This document shows positions 1-9,412 of a DNA stretch of 55,205 bases, piece after piece. The notes under the pieces were generated by a model. The model was not told the DNA's origin. It did no database searches and saw only the letters and a program-made list of their open reading frames with translations. A program made the position numbers and the translations under genes. The DNA is from Rickettsiaceae bacterium (lineage in GTDB: Bacteria; Pseudomonadota; Alphaproteobacteria; Rickettsiales; Rickettsiaceae): the NCBI GenBank assembly GCA_029266475.1, contig JAQSWU010000010.1:1-55205 (forward strand). The letters are read 5' to 3'. The number at the start of each line of letters is the position of its first letter. The stretch's first letter is position 1.

Positions 1-311
1 CACATCAAGCCGGAGGATGACAGCGTGGAGGAGGGATGTGCACAGAAGGATAAAACTGCACGGGGACGGATTAAGCAAAATAACCTGAATTATGGATAAG
101 AAGTTTATAGTGAAATTACACAGAGGGTATAATTTATTTCAACCATTGAAATTAAAAATATAGTATTTTATAAGCAGGATAAGCGGTGGGGTTGTATAAA
201 TGAAAAGAATCAGAGACAGCTTGTGAAGCTTTTTATAGCAATTTCGGCTCTTAATAAGCTTCACAAGGTTTTAGATTTGAAGCAGTAATTTCTAACTTCA
301 GTTGATTACAA
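1..311. other. Intergenic region at window edge with a 12-bp perfect inverted repeat
   Basis: No gene can be called here. A perfect inverted repeat (CTTGTGAAGCTT at 220-231, AAGCTTCACAAG at 256-267) separated by 24 bases lies just beyond the 3' end of the cytochrome c1 gene. It could be that operon's transcript-end hairpin, although no T-run follows it. Two plus-strand frames are open from base 1 (to 99 and to about 88), so the tail of a gene truncated by the window cannot be excluded. Confidence 0.45.
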
Positions 312-1082
312 CTAATTCTTTAATTTAGCCCAAATTCTATTCATAGCAATATAGAATAGCACGGTGAAAACTATTAGATAGATCATAACTCTAAGCCCTA
401 GGGACTTTCGATGCTCCATTTCAGGCTCTGCTGCCCACTGCAGAAACACAACTAGATCCTTTGCCATTTGCTCAACAGTAGCCTGGGTACCATCCATATA
501 TTCAACTTGCCCAGCAGTAAGTGGGGCAGGCATGGCTATCTGACGACCTGGGAAAAATGGGTTATAGCTAAGGCCACTCATTAAATGAAAATCTTTTGGC
601 GCTTCCATATAGCCGGTTAAAATCGAGTATAAATAATTTGCCCCATTTTCCCTCGCCTTAACAATAAGCGATAAATCTACTGGGTAGGCTCCATTATTAG
701 CTGCTCTTGCAGCTGCTTCATTCGCATAAGGGGGTACAAATTTATCAGAAATTCTTGCAGGTCTTTCAATAACCTCACCTACATCGTTATAATCTTTTAC
801 AGAGTAAGCTTTGGCTATCTCCTTTACCTCTGCTTCAGAAAAGCCAATATCTTTTAAATTCCTATAAGCAAGTTTATTTAGCGCATGGCAAGTAGCACAA
901 ACTTCTTTATATACTTGGAAGCCACGCTGGGCTGCTTGCCTATCCACTTGGCCAAAAGGCCCCTCAAAAGGCCAAATCATTTTTTTTGGCGGCAGCGCAT
1001 CACCTCCTGCAAAAGCATTGCATGACAAAGCGCCCAGGAATAGAGTGGTTAAAATATTTCTTATAATATTAGTTCTTAGCAT
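312..1082 (-). CDS. petC: Cytochrome c1, heme-binding subunit of the bc1 complex
   Basis: Cytochrome c1 carries electrons from the Rieske protein to a soluble or membrane cytochrome c on the periplasmic face of complex III. The 256-residue product starts with a signal peptide (about 1-25, ending ...NAFA), then the covalent heme site CATCH at 62-66. A candidate axial Met is M184 in RQIAMPAPL, and a C-terminal membrane anchor lies at about 232-252. All match the family layout. The ATG at 1082 is preceded by GAGG. It is the last gene of the minus-strand run Rieske, cytochrome b, cytochrome c1, with a 12-base gap to cytochrome b. It needs heme delivered by a cytochrome c maturation system, and ccmAB lie 2.4 kb away. 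Confidence 0.97.
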   Translation of the reverse strand: MLRTNIIRNILTTLFLGALSCNAFAGGDALPPKKMIWPFEGPFGQVDRQAAQRGFQVYKEVCATCHALNKLAYRNLKDIGFSEAEVKEIAKAYSVKDYNDVGEVIERPARISDKFVPPYANEAAARAANNGAYPVDLSLIVKARENGANYLYSILTGYMEAPKDFHLMSGLSYNPFFPGRQIAMPAPLTAGQVEYMDGTQATVEQMAKDLVVFLQWAAEPEMEHRKSLGLRVMIYLIVFTVLFYIAMNRIWAKLKN

Positions 1083-1094
1083 TCTAACCTCAAA

Positions 1095-2312
1095 TTAAGA
1101 TATAGATTCTGGTAATGGTAATGGTTTCTCATATTTACAAATGAGCGGTATTATTACTAAGAAATGCGCAAAGTAATATAATGTTGCGATTCTACCTATG
1201 GTAATATATGGCTCTTCAGGAAGCTGACTGCCAATATAGCCTAACACTAAAGTATTTGCCATAAATACCCAAGTTGCAATCCTAAATAGAGGCCTGTAAT
1301 TAGCGCTTCTAACTGGAGAGCGGTCAATCCAAGGAAGGAAGAATAAAATTATAATTGAAGCAAACATCAGAACAACACCACCAAGCTTAGATGGCACCGC
1401 ACGAAGTATTGCATAGAAAGGTAGAAAATACCATTCTGGCACGATGTGTGCTGGAGTCACAAGCGGATTTGCTGGTATATAGTTATCTGGATGCCCTAAA
1501 TAATTTGGCTCATAAAATATGAAAAAGGCAAAAATTATAAAATAAACCCCAAAGCCAAAAAAATCTTTTACAGTATAATATGGGTGGAAAGGAATAGTAT
1601 CTTTCTCTGATTTAACATCAATACCTTTTGGATTGTTAGAACCATGTTGATGCAACGCTACTACATGTAGCATGGTTAAAGCTACGATGATGAATGGCAG
1701 TAGATAATGCAGCGCATAGAACCTGTTCAGCGTCGGGTTATCCACAGAAAAGCCACCCCATAACCATGTTACGATGCTTTCGCCAACAAGTGGAATAGCT
1801 GAAAAGAGGTTAGTTATAACTGTAGCCCCCCAGTAGCTCATCTGCCCCCAAGGTAGAACATACCCCATAAAGGCCGTTGCCATCATCACTAAAAATATGA
1901 TAAGCCCAATATGCCAAAGTAATTCACGTGGAGCTTTATATGAACCATAATATAAGCTTCTAAACATATGGATATATACTGCAACAAAGAACATCGACGC
2001 ACCTACTGCATGCATATATCTTATAAGCCAACCATAGTTTACATCACGCATGATGCGCTCAACACTATCAAAGGCATGATCTACATGCGGAGTGTAATGC
2101 ATTGCAAGCACTACCCCTGTAATAATTTGAATCACCAGCGCAAGACCCGCAATTGAACCTAAGTTCCAAAGATAACTTAAATTTTTAGGAGCTCTATATT
2201 CAGCTGAATGTTTAAGAAATGAAAATATAGGTAGCCTATAATCAATCCATTCTATGATTGAGCATTTCTTAGTAGAACAATTTTGTCCTTGAGCTTGTTT
2301 AAGTTCACTCAT
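1095..2312 (-). CDS. petB: Cytochrome b of the bc1 complex
   Basis: Integral membrane subunit of complex III holding hemes bL and bH and both quinone sites. The 405-residue protein has the expected multi-helix pattern, His pairs in the second and fourth helices ([36 protein letters not shown]), and the Qo-site PEWY motif near residue 292 ([18 protein letters not shown]). Length and motifs fit a standalone alphaproteobacterial cytochrome b, not the split plant/cyanobacterial type. It sits between the Rieske and cytochrome c1 genes with short gaps and the same strand, as one operon. The N-terminal extension of about 30 residues, with two cysteines (CSTKKC), is somewhat unusual. Confidence 0.98.
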   Translation of the reverse strand: MSELKQAQGQNCSTKKCSIIEWIDYRLPIFSFLKHSAEYRAPKNLSYLWNLGSIAGLALVIQIITGVVLAMHYTPHVDHAFDSVERIMRDVNYGWLIRYMHAVGASMFFVAVYIHMFRSLYYGSYKAPRELLWHIGLIIFLVMMATAFMGYVLPWGQMSYWGATVITNLFSAIPLVGESIVTWLWGGFSVDNPTLNRFYALHYLLPFIIVALTMLHVVALHQHGSNNPKGIDVKSEKDTIPFHPYYTVKDFFGFGVYFIIFAFFIFYEPNYLGHPDNYIPANPLVTPAHIVPEWYFLPFYAILRAVPSKLGGVVLMFASIIILFFLPWIDRSPVRSANYRPLFRIATWVFMANTLVLGYIGSQLPEEPYITIGRIATLYYFAHFLVIIPLICKYEKPLPLPESIS

Positions 2313-2339
2313 ATTTTTAGTCCTTTTAAACTACTTTTA

Positions 2340-2876
2340 TTATCCTATTTTAATCTTCGTATCAGATAAAAATACATATTCTGGTACTTCTAAATTCTTT
2401 GGCGCAGGACCTTTTCTAATTCGACCTGATGTATCATAGTGCGAACCATGGCATGGGCAAAACCAACCGTCATATTCCCCTTGATTACCAATTGGTACAC
2501 AACCAAGATGAGTACAAATCCCTATTGTTACGAGCCATTGATCATAACCTTGCTTTACCCTTTGCTCATCTTTTTGGGGATCAATCAACGCATTTAAATC
2601 TACCTTTCTTGCTTCATCAATCTCCTGCTGAGTGCGGTGCTTAATAAACACTGGCTTACCGCGCCATTTTACAGTTATAGATTGTCCTGGCTGCACATTG
2701 CTTAAATCTACTTCAATAGAAGATAGCGCAAGCACTTCTGCAGATGGGTTAAGTGAATCTGCCATTGGCCATAAAGCGCATGCAGCGCCTACTGCTGCTG
2801 TACTGCTTGCAGCAAGAACCATAAAGTCTCTTCTTGTAGTTCCGTTATTCTGATCGTTCTGAGATTCAGCTGACAT
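2340..2876 (-). CDS. petA: Ubiquinol-cytochrome c reductase Rieske iron-sulfur subunit
   Basis: Takes the first electron from ubiquinol at the Qo site and passes it to cytochrome c1. The 2Fe-2S ligands are visible: CTHLGC (Cys121, His123, Cys126) and CPCHG (Cys140, Cys142, His143), numbered from the ATG at 2876. The N-terminus has a twin-arginine signal (TTRRDFM) before a hydrophobic segment that remains as the membrane anchor. The frame is open further upstream to 2939, but the ATG at 2876 has GGAGAG about ten bases ahead and puts the twin-arginine motif near the N-terminus, so I prefer it (178 residues). First gene of the petABC group. Confidence 0.97.
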   Translation of the reverse strand: MSAESQNDQNNGTTRRDFMVLAASSTAAVGAACALWPMADSLNPSAEVLALSSIEVDLSNVQPGQSITVKWRGKPVFIKHRTQQEIDEARKVDLNALIDPQKDEQRVKQGYDQWLVTIGICTHLGCVPIGNQGEYDGWFCPCHGSHYDTSGRIRKGPAPKNLEVPEYVFLSDTKIKIG

Positions 2877-2944
2877 ACTATTTATCTCTCCAAATTCTAA
2901 TTTTGATATATTATATTCAAGGTAGCTCAAGTCAAGCAATAATT

Positions 2945-3394
2945 TTATTCATTTGGCGGTGACGCTACTGCAGAATCAGGCTCTGCATCTTGATATGGAT
3001 TAATCAACTCATCAAGCTCACGGTCGCCAGTAGTTAAGCTATTTTCAGCTGCCTCTTTACGAATCCTTTCTAAATCCTCCTTACTAAATTCTTTGTAAGG
3101 GGGCGGATTATTCACACATTGCCAGAGCGCTGGAATATCTGTAATAAGAGGTGTGCAATTCTGAGCAATGGCCTTACTATCATGGAGCGCTTTTGTAATT
3201 ATTGCCTCAGCCTTATCTATTACCCCTGCACCTTTCAAGCCTGAATATACCCAATAAACAACTATAATACTAGTTAAAGTTATTAATAGGTACCATTTAG
3301 AGAAAAAACCATATATGACAAGTGATAATGGGTTCTTCATAAGGGACTTAAAGAAATTACCCCCCATACGATAAGGGTCTCCGAAATTAAACAT
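2945..3394 (-). CDS. Unrecognised small membrane protein upstream of petABC
   Basis: A 149-residue protein I cannot assign with confidence. It has a short basic N-terminus, one hydrophobic segment at about 35-52 ([19 protein letters not shown]), then a hydrophilic tail. The tail has two cysteines (NCTPL..., LWQCVNN), a proline patch (NNPPPYKEF) and a charged, acidic C-terminus. The topology suggests a single-pass membrane protein. It reads into the Rieske gene on the same strand and probably shares its transcript, so a role near complex III is possible but only inferred. It may belong to a Rickettsiales-specific family of unknown function. Confidence 0.7.
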   Translation of the reverse strand: MFNFGDPYRMGGNFFKSLMKNPLSLVIYGFFSKWYLLITLTSIIVVYWVYSGLKGAGVIDKAEAIITKALHDSKAIAQNCTPLITDIPALWQCVNNPPPYKEFSKEDLERIRKEAAENSLTTGDRELDELINPYQDAEPDSAVASPPNE

Positions 3395-3483
3395 AAAATT
3401 CTATAATTTTGTTACAATCTTTGAAGCTATTATATTTATTAATACTATGGAAGTTATTTACGTTTTGCCTAGATAATTTTTAA

Positions 3484-4128
3484 TCAAATGTTGTAAATAT
3501 TCCTAACTAAGTATGATGTCATAACTAAAATTATTGGCACTAATATAAAATTTAAACCAAGCAATAGTTTAAGGTACAAGACAAAATTCGCTGAATTCAT
3601 TATTGATAGTACCCCGCAGATAATACCTGGAATCAATAACGGGAAGATTAAGGTTGCAATGAAATTACAAGCAGCACCGAAATATACTTGCACAGCACCA
3701 ATTAGAACAGTAAAAGCATTTATGTAACTAAGCATTAAACCATATATTAAGCTAAGTCTTAAAGCTTCATTTAAATTAATTGAATATAGAACTGAAAATA
3801 TAGGCAAAACAAGGAGCATTACAGAGAAACTTATAATGGTTATCGCTGTAAATTTATTATAAACTATATTATCCGCACTTCTTGTAGCAAGCGCAAGCTC
3901 AAGGGTACCATCCTTATAATCCATTTGAAATAAAGAAGCTGTATTACTAATCTGAGCAATTGGTAATATTATAAGTAGCAAGGCTGGTGCTTGATGTACA
4001 ATTGCATCCTGCGGTATAATGAATACCATACAAACGAAAGTAAAAATTAAAAATAACAATAAGTAAGTTACAGTATTGTAAACTTTAAAATGATTAGTTA
4101 GCTCATGACGGAAATTAGGAAATATCAT
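3484..4128 (-). CDS. ccmB: Heme exporter permease CcmB
   Basis: Membrane subunit of the CcmABC(D) complex, which releases heme onto CcmE for cytochrome c maturation. The 214-residue sequence is almost entirely hydrophobic, with six predicted helices, which fits CcmB length and topology. The conserved cytoplasmic stretch FQMDYKDGTLELALATRS (about residues 67-84) is typical of the family. It overlaps the ccmA stop by four bases (4125-4128), indicating translational coupling with the ATPase. ccmC, ccmE and the remaining maturation genes are not in the window. Confidence 0.92.
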   Translation of the reverse strand: MIFPNFRHELTNHFKVYNTVTYLLLFLIFTFVCMVFIIPQDAIVHQAPALLLIILPIAQISNTASLFQMDYKDGTLELALATRSADNIVYNKFTAITIISFSVMLLVLPIFSVLYSINLNEALRLSLIYGLMLSYINAFTVLIGAVQVYFGAACNFIATLIFPLLIPGIICGVLSIMNSANFVLYLKLLLGLNFILVPIILVMTSYLVRNIYNI

Positions 4129-4733
4129 AGGCTAAAATCCTCTAACCTCACTTCCTGGCCTGTTATATAAGGATTTTCTTTAATATGAGTGGCCGATATA
4201 ATGATACCTCCGCTAGAGGCTTGAGCATAAACGCAATTTGCAAGCAATCTCCTATTCTCTTCATCAAGGTTTGTTTCCGCCTCGTCAAGTAACCAAATTT
4301 TGGCGTTACAAGCAAGCAGCCTGCATAAAGCTACTTTTTTTTGATTTCCTGCAGAAAGCTTATAGCATTTATCCATTAAATGTCCCTTCAAGCCAAAAAA
4401 GTGAATGGCAGCAGCAATTCGCTCTCTTGAATTATAATTTTCAGCCATCCGCTCAATATTCTCAAGAACTGTAAGCTCAGCTTTAATCCCAATATTATGC
4501 CCAACATAATTTACAAATGGTTTTGCTAGCTGAGAAATATCCTTATCGTTAATTAAAACCCTGCCTGAGGTTGGAGCTGATATACCAGCAATAATTCTAA
4601 GTAGGGATGTTTTACCACTTCCATTAGCGCCTTTAAGAATAGTAACGCTTCCAGGCAGGAAAGTCAGTGAAACATTAGAAAATAACAAGTGATTTGCTGA
4701 TTTTAAGGATAAATCTTCTAAGGTTAATATCAT
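4125..4733 (-). CDS. ccmA: Heme exporter ATP-binding protein CcmA
   Basis: ABC ATPase that drives release of holo-CcmE from CcmC/CcmB. The 202-residue protein has a Walker A (GANGSGKTS, about 34-42), a signature-like LSAGNQKKVALCRLL and a Walker B with catalytic Glu (IWLLDEAETNL). It is short, as CcmA proteins are. Start ATG at 4733; the gene is divergent from aconitase across 118 bases, an arrangement common in alphaproteobacteria. Its product would serve cytochrome c1 encoded just downstream and other c-type cytochromes. Confidence 0.93.
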   Translation of the reverse strand: MILTLEDLSLKSANHLLFSNVSLTFLPGSVTILKGANGSGKTSLLRIIAGISAPTSGRVLINDKDISQLAKPFVNYVGHNIGIKAELTVLENIERMAENYNSRERIAAAIHFFGLKGHLMDKCYKLSAGNQKKVALCRLLACNAKIWLLDEAETNLDEENRRLLANCVYAQASSGGIIISATHIKENPYITGQEVRLEDFSL

Positions 4734-4851
4734 TATATTTTCAACGGTGAAAAAAAATCTATATAAAGATTACGAACAAATGCTTGTCGTTTGAATAATA
4801 CATAGTTAACATATTAATCACTACATTGCAAGAAGATCAAAAGGCATAAAT

Positions 4852-7533
4852 ATGAAATTTAAAAATAATGACAGTTTACAAGTTTTAAAACAATTAAAAG
4901 TTGGAGATAAGTCTTACTCCTATTATAGTTTAAAAGATGCTGCCAGCAAGCTTGGTTTCAACTTAGAGCAACTACCCTATTCGCTTAGAGTCTTATTTGA
5001 AAATGCTCTTCGTTTTGAGGACGGCGTGAATGTAGATAAGAAAACTCTTGAAGCATTTAAGCTATGGATAGCAAATAAGAAATCTGATACTGAACTTGCC
5101 TTTATGCCTGCCCGCGTATTAATGCAGGATTTCACTGGCGTTCCAGCAGTGGTTGATTTAGCTGCTATGCGCGATGCTGTAAAGAAATTAGGCGGTAATC
5201 CTACTAAAATTAATCCTTTAATCCCGGTAGACCTTGTTATTGACCACTCAGTACAAGTAGACTATGCAGGCGGCAAAGATTCATTTAAGCGTAACGTTGA
5301 TCTTGAGATGCAACGAAATAAAGAAAGATATGAATTCCTGCGCTGGGGACAAAAAGCCTTCTCTAATTTTAGAGTTGTTCCTCCTGGAACAGGAATTTGT
5401 CACCAAGTAAATCTAGAATATCTTGCTCAAGTTGTATGGACAGGCGAATCTGATGGGGAAGTTTTTGCATATCCTGACACGCTAGTTGGTACAGATAGCC
5501 ATACAACAATGGTAAATGGTATCTCTGTTCTCGGCTGGGGCGTTGGGGGTATTGAAGCTGAGGCTGCAATGCTTGGTCAAGCATTACCTATGATAATCCC
5601 TGAGGTTGTTGGCTTCAGGTTAACCGGCAAACTTGCTAAAGGTATTACTGCTACCGACTTAGTTTTAACAGTAACTGAGATGCTCCGTAAAAAAGGCGTA
5701 GTTGGTAAATTTGTTGAATTTTTTGGTGAGGGGTTATCCCATCTACCACTTGCCGATCGTGCAACTATTGCTAATATGGCTCCAGAATATGGGGCAACCT
5801 GCGGCTTCTTTCCACTCGATAATGAATCTATCAAATATTTAAAATTAACTGCAAGAGATCCGCATCGTATTGAGCTTGCTGAAATCTATGCTAAAGAGCA
5901 AGGTTTATGGCGCCAAGATAATGCCCCAGATGCAGTTTATAGCGATATTCTTGAGCTAGATTTAGCAAAGGTAGAAGCATCTCTTGCTGGACCAAAAAGA
6001 CCACAAGATAGAGTAAGCTTGTCGCAGGTACCATATGCTTTTGACAAAGATCTACCGTCTCTTGCAAAAGGTGATACTGATAAATCTAAAAAATATCCAA
6101 TTAAAGGTATGAGTTCATCTATTGGTCATGGTGATGTTGTAATCGCAGCAATCACCAGCTGTACTAATACTTCCAACCCATCAGTAATGATAGCGGCAGG
6201 CATTGTTGCTAAAAAAGCCTTTGAACTTGGCTTATCTAAGAAAGAATGGGTCAAAGCATCACTGGCCCCAGGTTCTAAAGTTGTTACAGAATATTTAAAG
6301 GTAAATGGACTGGATACTTATTTAGATAGTTTAGGTTTTAACTTAGTAGGTTATGGTTGTACAACTTGTATAGGTAATTCTGGTCCGCTTGATCCTGCTA
6401 TTGAAGAGACAATTGCTTCGAACAAACTTGTTGTTGCTTCTGTGCTATCGGGTAACAGGAATTTTGAGGGTAGGATTCATCCACAGATTAGAGCAAACTA
6501 TCTTGCATCTCCACCTCTTGTTGTTGCATACGCTATTGCCGGCAGCATCAATATCGATATTTTTAAAGATGCTATAGCTAAGGATAAAGCAGGTAGAGAT
6601 GTATTTTTAAAAGATATTTGGCCAACTTTAGAAGAAATTGAAGCAGCTTGCTCTAAAATTGATGCCGCTATGTTTAAGGCAAAATACAGCGATGTATTCA
6701 AAGGTGACGAGGTTTGGCAAAATATTATGGTTCCAGAAGCATCAAACTATAGCTGGAATACAAAAAGTACTTATATAAATAACCCTCCTTATTTTGAAGG
6801 AATGACCAAAGATAAAGGAAGTATAACAGATATTAAATCAGCTAAAATTCTTGGTATATTTGGCGATTCGATTACTACTGATCATATTTCCCCAGCTGGT
6901 GATATTGCAAAATCTGGTCCTGCTGCTAAATATTTACTCGATAACGGTGTGCAGCCAAGTGATTTTAATTCATATGGTGCAAGACGTGGTAACCATGAAG
7001 TGATGATGCGCGGCACTTTTGCGAATGTTCGCATTCAAAATGAGCTTTGCCCTGGCACTGAAGGCGGCGTAACTAAGTATCTGCCAACTGGCGAGCAAAT
7101 GAGTATCTTTGATGCTGCAGAAAAATATAAAGCAGGCAATCAAGCTTTAATAGTGATTGCTGGTAAAGAGTACGGTACTGGGTCCTCCCGCGATTGGGCG
7201 GCAAAAGGCACAAGGTTACTTGGCATCAAGGCAGTGATTGCTGAAAGCTTTGAGAGAATACACCGCTCTAATCTAGTTGGTATGGGAGTCCTCCCTCTGA
7301 CCTTTACTAATGGTATGACTAGGGAGGATATTAAACTTACTGGCGACGAAGAGTTTAGTATTATCAATCTTGATAGCACATTAAAGCCAAAATCTATTGT
7401 CGAATGTAGACTGAAGAGAAAAGATGGTAGCGAAGAAGTAATTAAATTAACTGCAGCAGTCCTTACTGATAATGAAATTGAATATCTTAAAAACGGTAGC
7501 ATTTTGCATAGAGTTGTTAGAAACCTAGCTTAG
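4852..7533 (+). CDS. acnA: Aconitate hydratase A
   Basis: Interconverts citrate and isocitrate in the TCA cycle using a 4Fe-4S cluster. The 893-residue product is full length for the AcnA/IRP1 family. The three cluster cysteines are Cys437 (TSCTNTSNP) and Cys503/Cys506 (GCTTCIGNSGP), the same numbers as in mammalian IRP1. Active-site segments GDSITTDHISPAG and EYGTGSSRDWAAKG lie in the C-terminal swivel half. The ATG at 4852 follows AAGG. Monocistronic; a hairpin at 7586-7628 follows the stop. Confidence 0.98.
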   Translation: MKFKNNDSLQVLKQLKVGDKSYSYYSLKDAASKLGFNLEQLPYSLRVLFENALRFEDGVNVDKKTLEAFKLWIANKKSDTELAFMPARVLMQDFTGVPAVVDLAAMRDAVKKLGGNPTKINPLIPVDLVIDHSVQVDYAGGKDSFKRNVDLEMQRNKERYEFLRWGQKAFSNFRVVPPGTGICHQVNLEYLAQVVWTGESDGEVFAYPDTLVGTDSHTTMVNGISVLGWGVGGIEAEAAMLGQALPMIIPEVVGFRLTGKLAKGITATDLVLTVTEMLRKKGVVGKFVEFFGEGLSHLPLADRATIANMAPEYGATCGFFPLDNESIKYLKLTARDPHRIELAEIYAKEQGLWRQDNAPDAVYSDILELDLAKVEASLAGPKRPQDRVSLSQVPYAFDKDLPSLAKGDTDKSKKYPIKGMSSSIGHGDVVIAAITSCTNTSNPSVMIAAGIVAKKAFELGLSKKEWVKASLAPGSKVVTEYLKVNGLDTYLDSLGFNLVGYGCTTCIGNSGPLDPAIEETIASNKLVVASVLSGNRNFEGRIHPQIRANYLASPPLVVAYAIAGSINIDIFKDAIAKDKAGRDVFLKDIWPTLEEIEAACSKIDAAMFKAKYSDVFKGDEVWQNIMVPEASNYSWNTKSTYINNPPYFEGMTKDKGSITDIKSAKILGIFGDSITTDHISPAGDIAKSGPAAKYLLDNGVQPSDFNSYGARRGNHEVMMRGTFANVRIQNELCPGTEGGVTKYLPTGEQMSIFDAAEKYKAGNQALIVIAGKEYGTGSSRDWAAKGTRLLGIKAVIAESFERIHRSNLVGMGVLPLTFTNGMTREDIKLTGDEEFSIINLDSTLKPKSIVECRLKRKDGSEEVIKLTAAVLTDNEIEYLKNGSILHRVVRNLA

Positions 7534-7543
7534 CCCAAGCTTA

Positions 7544-7558
7544 TTAACATATTCTTAA
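7544..7558 (+). promoter_or_regulatory. CtrA-box-like sequence
   Basis: TTAA-N7-TTAA (TTAACATATTCTTAA) between acnA and the small gene at 7668, matching the full binding consensus of the alphaproteobacterial cell-cycle regulator CtrA. In DNA this AT-rich a few such matches are expected by chance over the window, so this is only a candidate. Confidence 0.25.
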
Positions 7559-7585
7559 TCAGACTTCGCTAATATTATGTAGGTT

Positions 7586-7628
7586 TTAAGTCAAGTTTAG
7601 GGGGAAAACTTTCCTAAACTCGACTTAA
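7586..7628 (+). terminator. Long hairpin downstream of acnA
   Basis: A 15-bp stem with one mismatch: TTAAGTCAAGTTTAGG (from 7586) pairs with CCTAAACTCGACTTAA (ending 7628) around a GGGAAAACTTT loop. It lies 53 bases after the acnA stop and 40 before the next start. There is no T-run, so it may be a processing or attenuation hairpin rather than a classical terminator. Confidence 0.5.
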
Positions 7629-7667
7629 GACGCTGTAAGCTATGTAATTTTTAACAAGGAACAGATC

Positions 7668-7889
7668 ATGAAAAAAAATAAACAACGTCAGGAGAATAAA
7701 TTCAAAAAATTAGCTTTTAAACCTAGTAAAGATGTGCTAGAAGCTCTGGAAAATTCTCAAGATGAAATTCCATATTTATATAGCAACGCAAATTCTAAAT
7801 TAGTCGTACAGCAATTGGAAGAAGGGTTTATTTATAGTACTTCTGGCAGTACTAATGATAGTGACGAGGGTATAAATTTTGTCGGTTAA
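7668..7889 (+). CDS. Unrecognised 73-residue protein
   Basis: Small protein with a very basic N-terminus (MKKNKQRQENKFKKLAF) followed by an acidic/polar C-terminal half rich in Ser, Asn and Asp. No membrane segment or signal peptide and no family I recognise. A good ribosome binding site (AAGGA eight bases before the ATG) supports translation. It is the first of four small unknown genes between acnA and the ankyrin gene. The basic-then-acidic layout could suit a nucleic-acid-binding or secreted protein, but nothing in it shows a function. Confidence 0.55.
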   Translation: MKKNKQRQENKFKKLAFKPSKDVLEALENSQDEIPYLYSNANSKLVVQQLEEGFIYSTSGSTNDSDEGINFVG

Positions 7890-8000
7890 GCCTTTAATTC
7901 GAATAATCGTTTAAGCGGTTATTTAAAATACTAGACTTTACGGAACAAATTATCTAATATGCATTTTTTTTAATTAAAGAAATTTTAAAAGTATCATTTT

Positions 8001-8210
8001 ATGCTAGATATTCTCGATCAAATAGCCTGCTTCTTCGCCAGCGAGATTAATGCTAATGGTTTTAAAAAAAGCCAAAGAAATAAGGATGCTAAACATTTAA
8101 CAAAACCAATGATTGTAATCCCAGATTTTCTCGGAGTAGATCATATTAGCGTTCTTGATTCTGAGGATCTCCTCGCCGGATCAATAAAACACCCAGAAGA
8201 GCTACAATAA
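8001..8210 (+). CDS. Unrecognised 69-residue protein
   Basis: Short frame beginning MLDILDQIACFFASEI with an amphipathic N-terminal helix and a later segment (PMIVIPDFLGVDHISVLD) that looks like a folded strand-turn unit. No clear ribosome binding site precedes the ATG, so this is weaker than its neighbours. It ends 24 bases before the 156-residue gene on the same strand and could be co-transcribed with it. No family recognised. Confidence 0.4.
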   Translation: MLDILDQIACFFASEINANGFKKSQRNKDAKHLTKPMIVIPDFLGVDHISVLDSEDLLAGSIKHPEELQ

Positions 8211-8234
8211 TTTCAATAAAATAAGGAAGTATGT

Positions 8235-8705
8235 ATGAGAGAAGTTATAATAAAATGTTCTAATGCACACATAATTAGTAAAGACACTAAAACGAAAGAT
8301 TTTGAGAGAGTGGTAGGATTTAATCTTCCTTCAGCTAATATAGCTAGCGACATTAAGACATCTACTTTAGATAATATTCCATTATACAATATTGATGAGA
8401 ACGAATTAGTGGCGATGACCAATAATACATATTTAAGCTCATCCCAGAATGATCCTAATTGCGCACCTCAAACAGCGCCAATTGTAGCTACTAACTCATC
8501 AGCAAGTGTTGGTGATGATTTTCCTGGTTTAGAACATTTCTTGCCAAGCTCTTGTGATAATAGTTTAAAGGAACTTAACTACGCTATATCAAAACTATCT
8601 AGAGAAAAAGCGCAATGTGACCTCATGGTTTATGAGCAAAAGATGGCTTATGGTGATACCTACCATTTTGCAGGAGCAGTTGCTACAAACGACCAAAGTG
8701 AGTAA
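8235..8705 (+). CDS. Unrecognised 156-residue protein
   Basis: Soluble protein with a strong ribosome binding site (AAGGAAG seven bases ahead of the ATG). The N-terminal part is mixed alpha/beta (REVIIKCSNAHIISKDTKT...). The middle is low-complexity and rich in Ser, Asn, Thr and Ala. The C-terminus is predicted helical (LKELNYAISKLSREKAQCDL). No signal peptide, no membrane segment, no recognised domain. Size, composition and the adjacent ankyrin gene would fit a host-directed effector, but that is only an inference from context. Confidence 0.6.
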   Translation: MREVIIKCSNAHIISKDTKTKDFERVVGFNLPSANIASDIKTSTLDNIPLYNIDENELVAMTNNTYLSSSQNDPNCAPQTAPIVATNSSASVGDDFPGLEHFLPSSCDNSLKELNYAISKLSREKAQCDLMVYEQKMAYGDTYHFAGAVATNDQSE

Positions 8706-9136
8706 ATTGATAAGCTAATATATCGTAATTATCTATACCATTTGTAAATGAGATGACCTTTCGATTTGGCCAAAGGCAATTAGCTGCCGTAGGCAAAACT
8801 GCTATAATAAAAATAGAGGTACTAGTTTATTTAGTAAAAAATAGGGGGGGCATCAAAAACTACTACCTAGGGTTGAAATCTTGTTATATAGGTTAATAGA
8901 TTAACTATTTTGTTATGTTCTTGTTTTGAATGCTGCCTCAATCGCTGTGTGAGTGTTCGAAAAAAGCCCTTGACACGAAAAACATAAACAGGCTCTCAAA
9001 GTACCATGTATATATACCTTCTGAAACTTAAATAAGCCTAGATTTTCATTCTCAAGGCTTGACATTAACGATAATATCTTTATAAGCAGTAATCGTTAGA
9101 ATCGCTTTCAACCAATATAAATTTTAAGGAATCATT
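8706..9136. other. 431-base intergenic stretch with a candidate promoter
   Basis: No coding frame or RNA gene recognised. The sequence includes a G-run (GGGGGG around 8844-8850), several TTGAC hexamers and, near the right end, the promoter candidate listed separately. It is unusually long for this otherwise compact window and could hide a small RNA, but I see no terminator-type hairpin to define one. Confidence 0.4.
9059..9086 (+). promoter_or_regulatory. Sigma-70-like promoter for the 87-residue gene
   Basis: A perfect -35 hexamer TTGACA (9059-9064), a 16-base spacer and TATAAG (9081-9086) as the -10, placed about 50 bases upstream of the ATG at 9137. Based only on consensus matching. Confidence 0.45.
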
Positions 9137-9400
9137 ATGCCTCTTGGACAATTTTTTTTAGAACTTTCACAACAGAGCAGCACCGATCATCCTCTAGATC
9201 AAATAAAAATAGAATTTATTAACGACGGCACTTACAATGTAACTATCGCAAATGAAACTAAAATAATTGATACCGATACTCTTGAAGCAGCCATATATTT
9301 AACAGAGCTAAATCTAGAAACTTTTGACACTTCTGGACTTTGTTCTATGGAAAACTTAGAACCTATTTTAGGGAAAATTGCTGATATTACTGATAATTAA
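9137..9400 (+). CDS. Unrecognised 87-residue acidic protein
   Basis: Acidic soluble protein (many Asp/Glu, few Lys) with alternating strand-like stretches (IKIEFINDGTYNVTIANE) and a helix near the C-terminus (DTLEAAIYLTELNLE). No signal peptide or membrane span. AAGGA precedes the ATG by seven bases, and a consensus-like promoter lies at 9059-9086. It ends at a hairpin shared with the convergent ankyrin gene. No family recognised. Confidence 0.6.
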   Translation: MPLGQFFLELSQQSSTDHPLDQIKIEFINDGTYNVTIANETKIIDTDTLEAAIYLTELNLETFDTSGLCSMENLEPILGKIADITDN

Positions 9401-9412
9401 AGCTGGACAAGC

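Noticed and set aside
1-99. Open plus-strand frame from the window edge ending at TAA (97-99)
   Set aside because: Only 32 codons, another frame is also open over the same bases, and no family pattern is visible. It could be the tail of a truncated gene but cannot be supported.
2877-2939. N-terminal extension of the Rieske protein from an upstream start
   Set aside because: The ATG at 2876 has GGAGAG correctly spaced and places the twin-arginine signal near the N-terminus; the extension would disrupt export.
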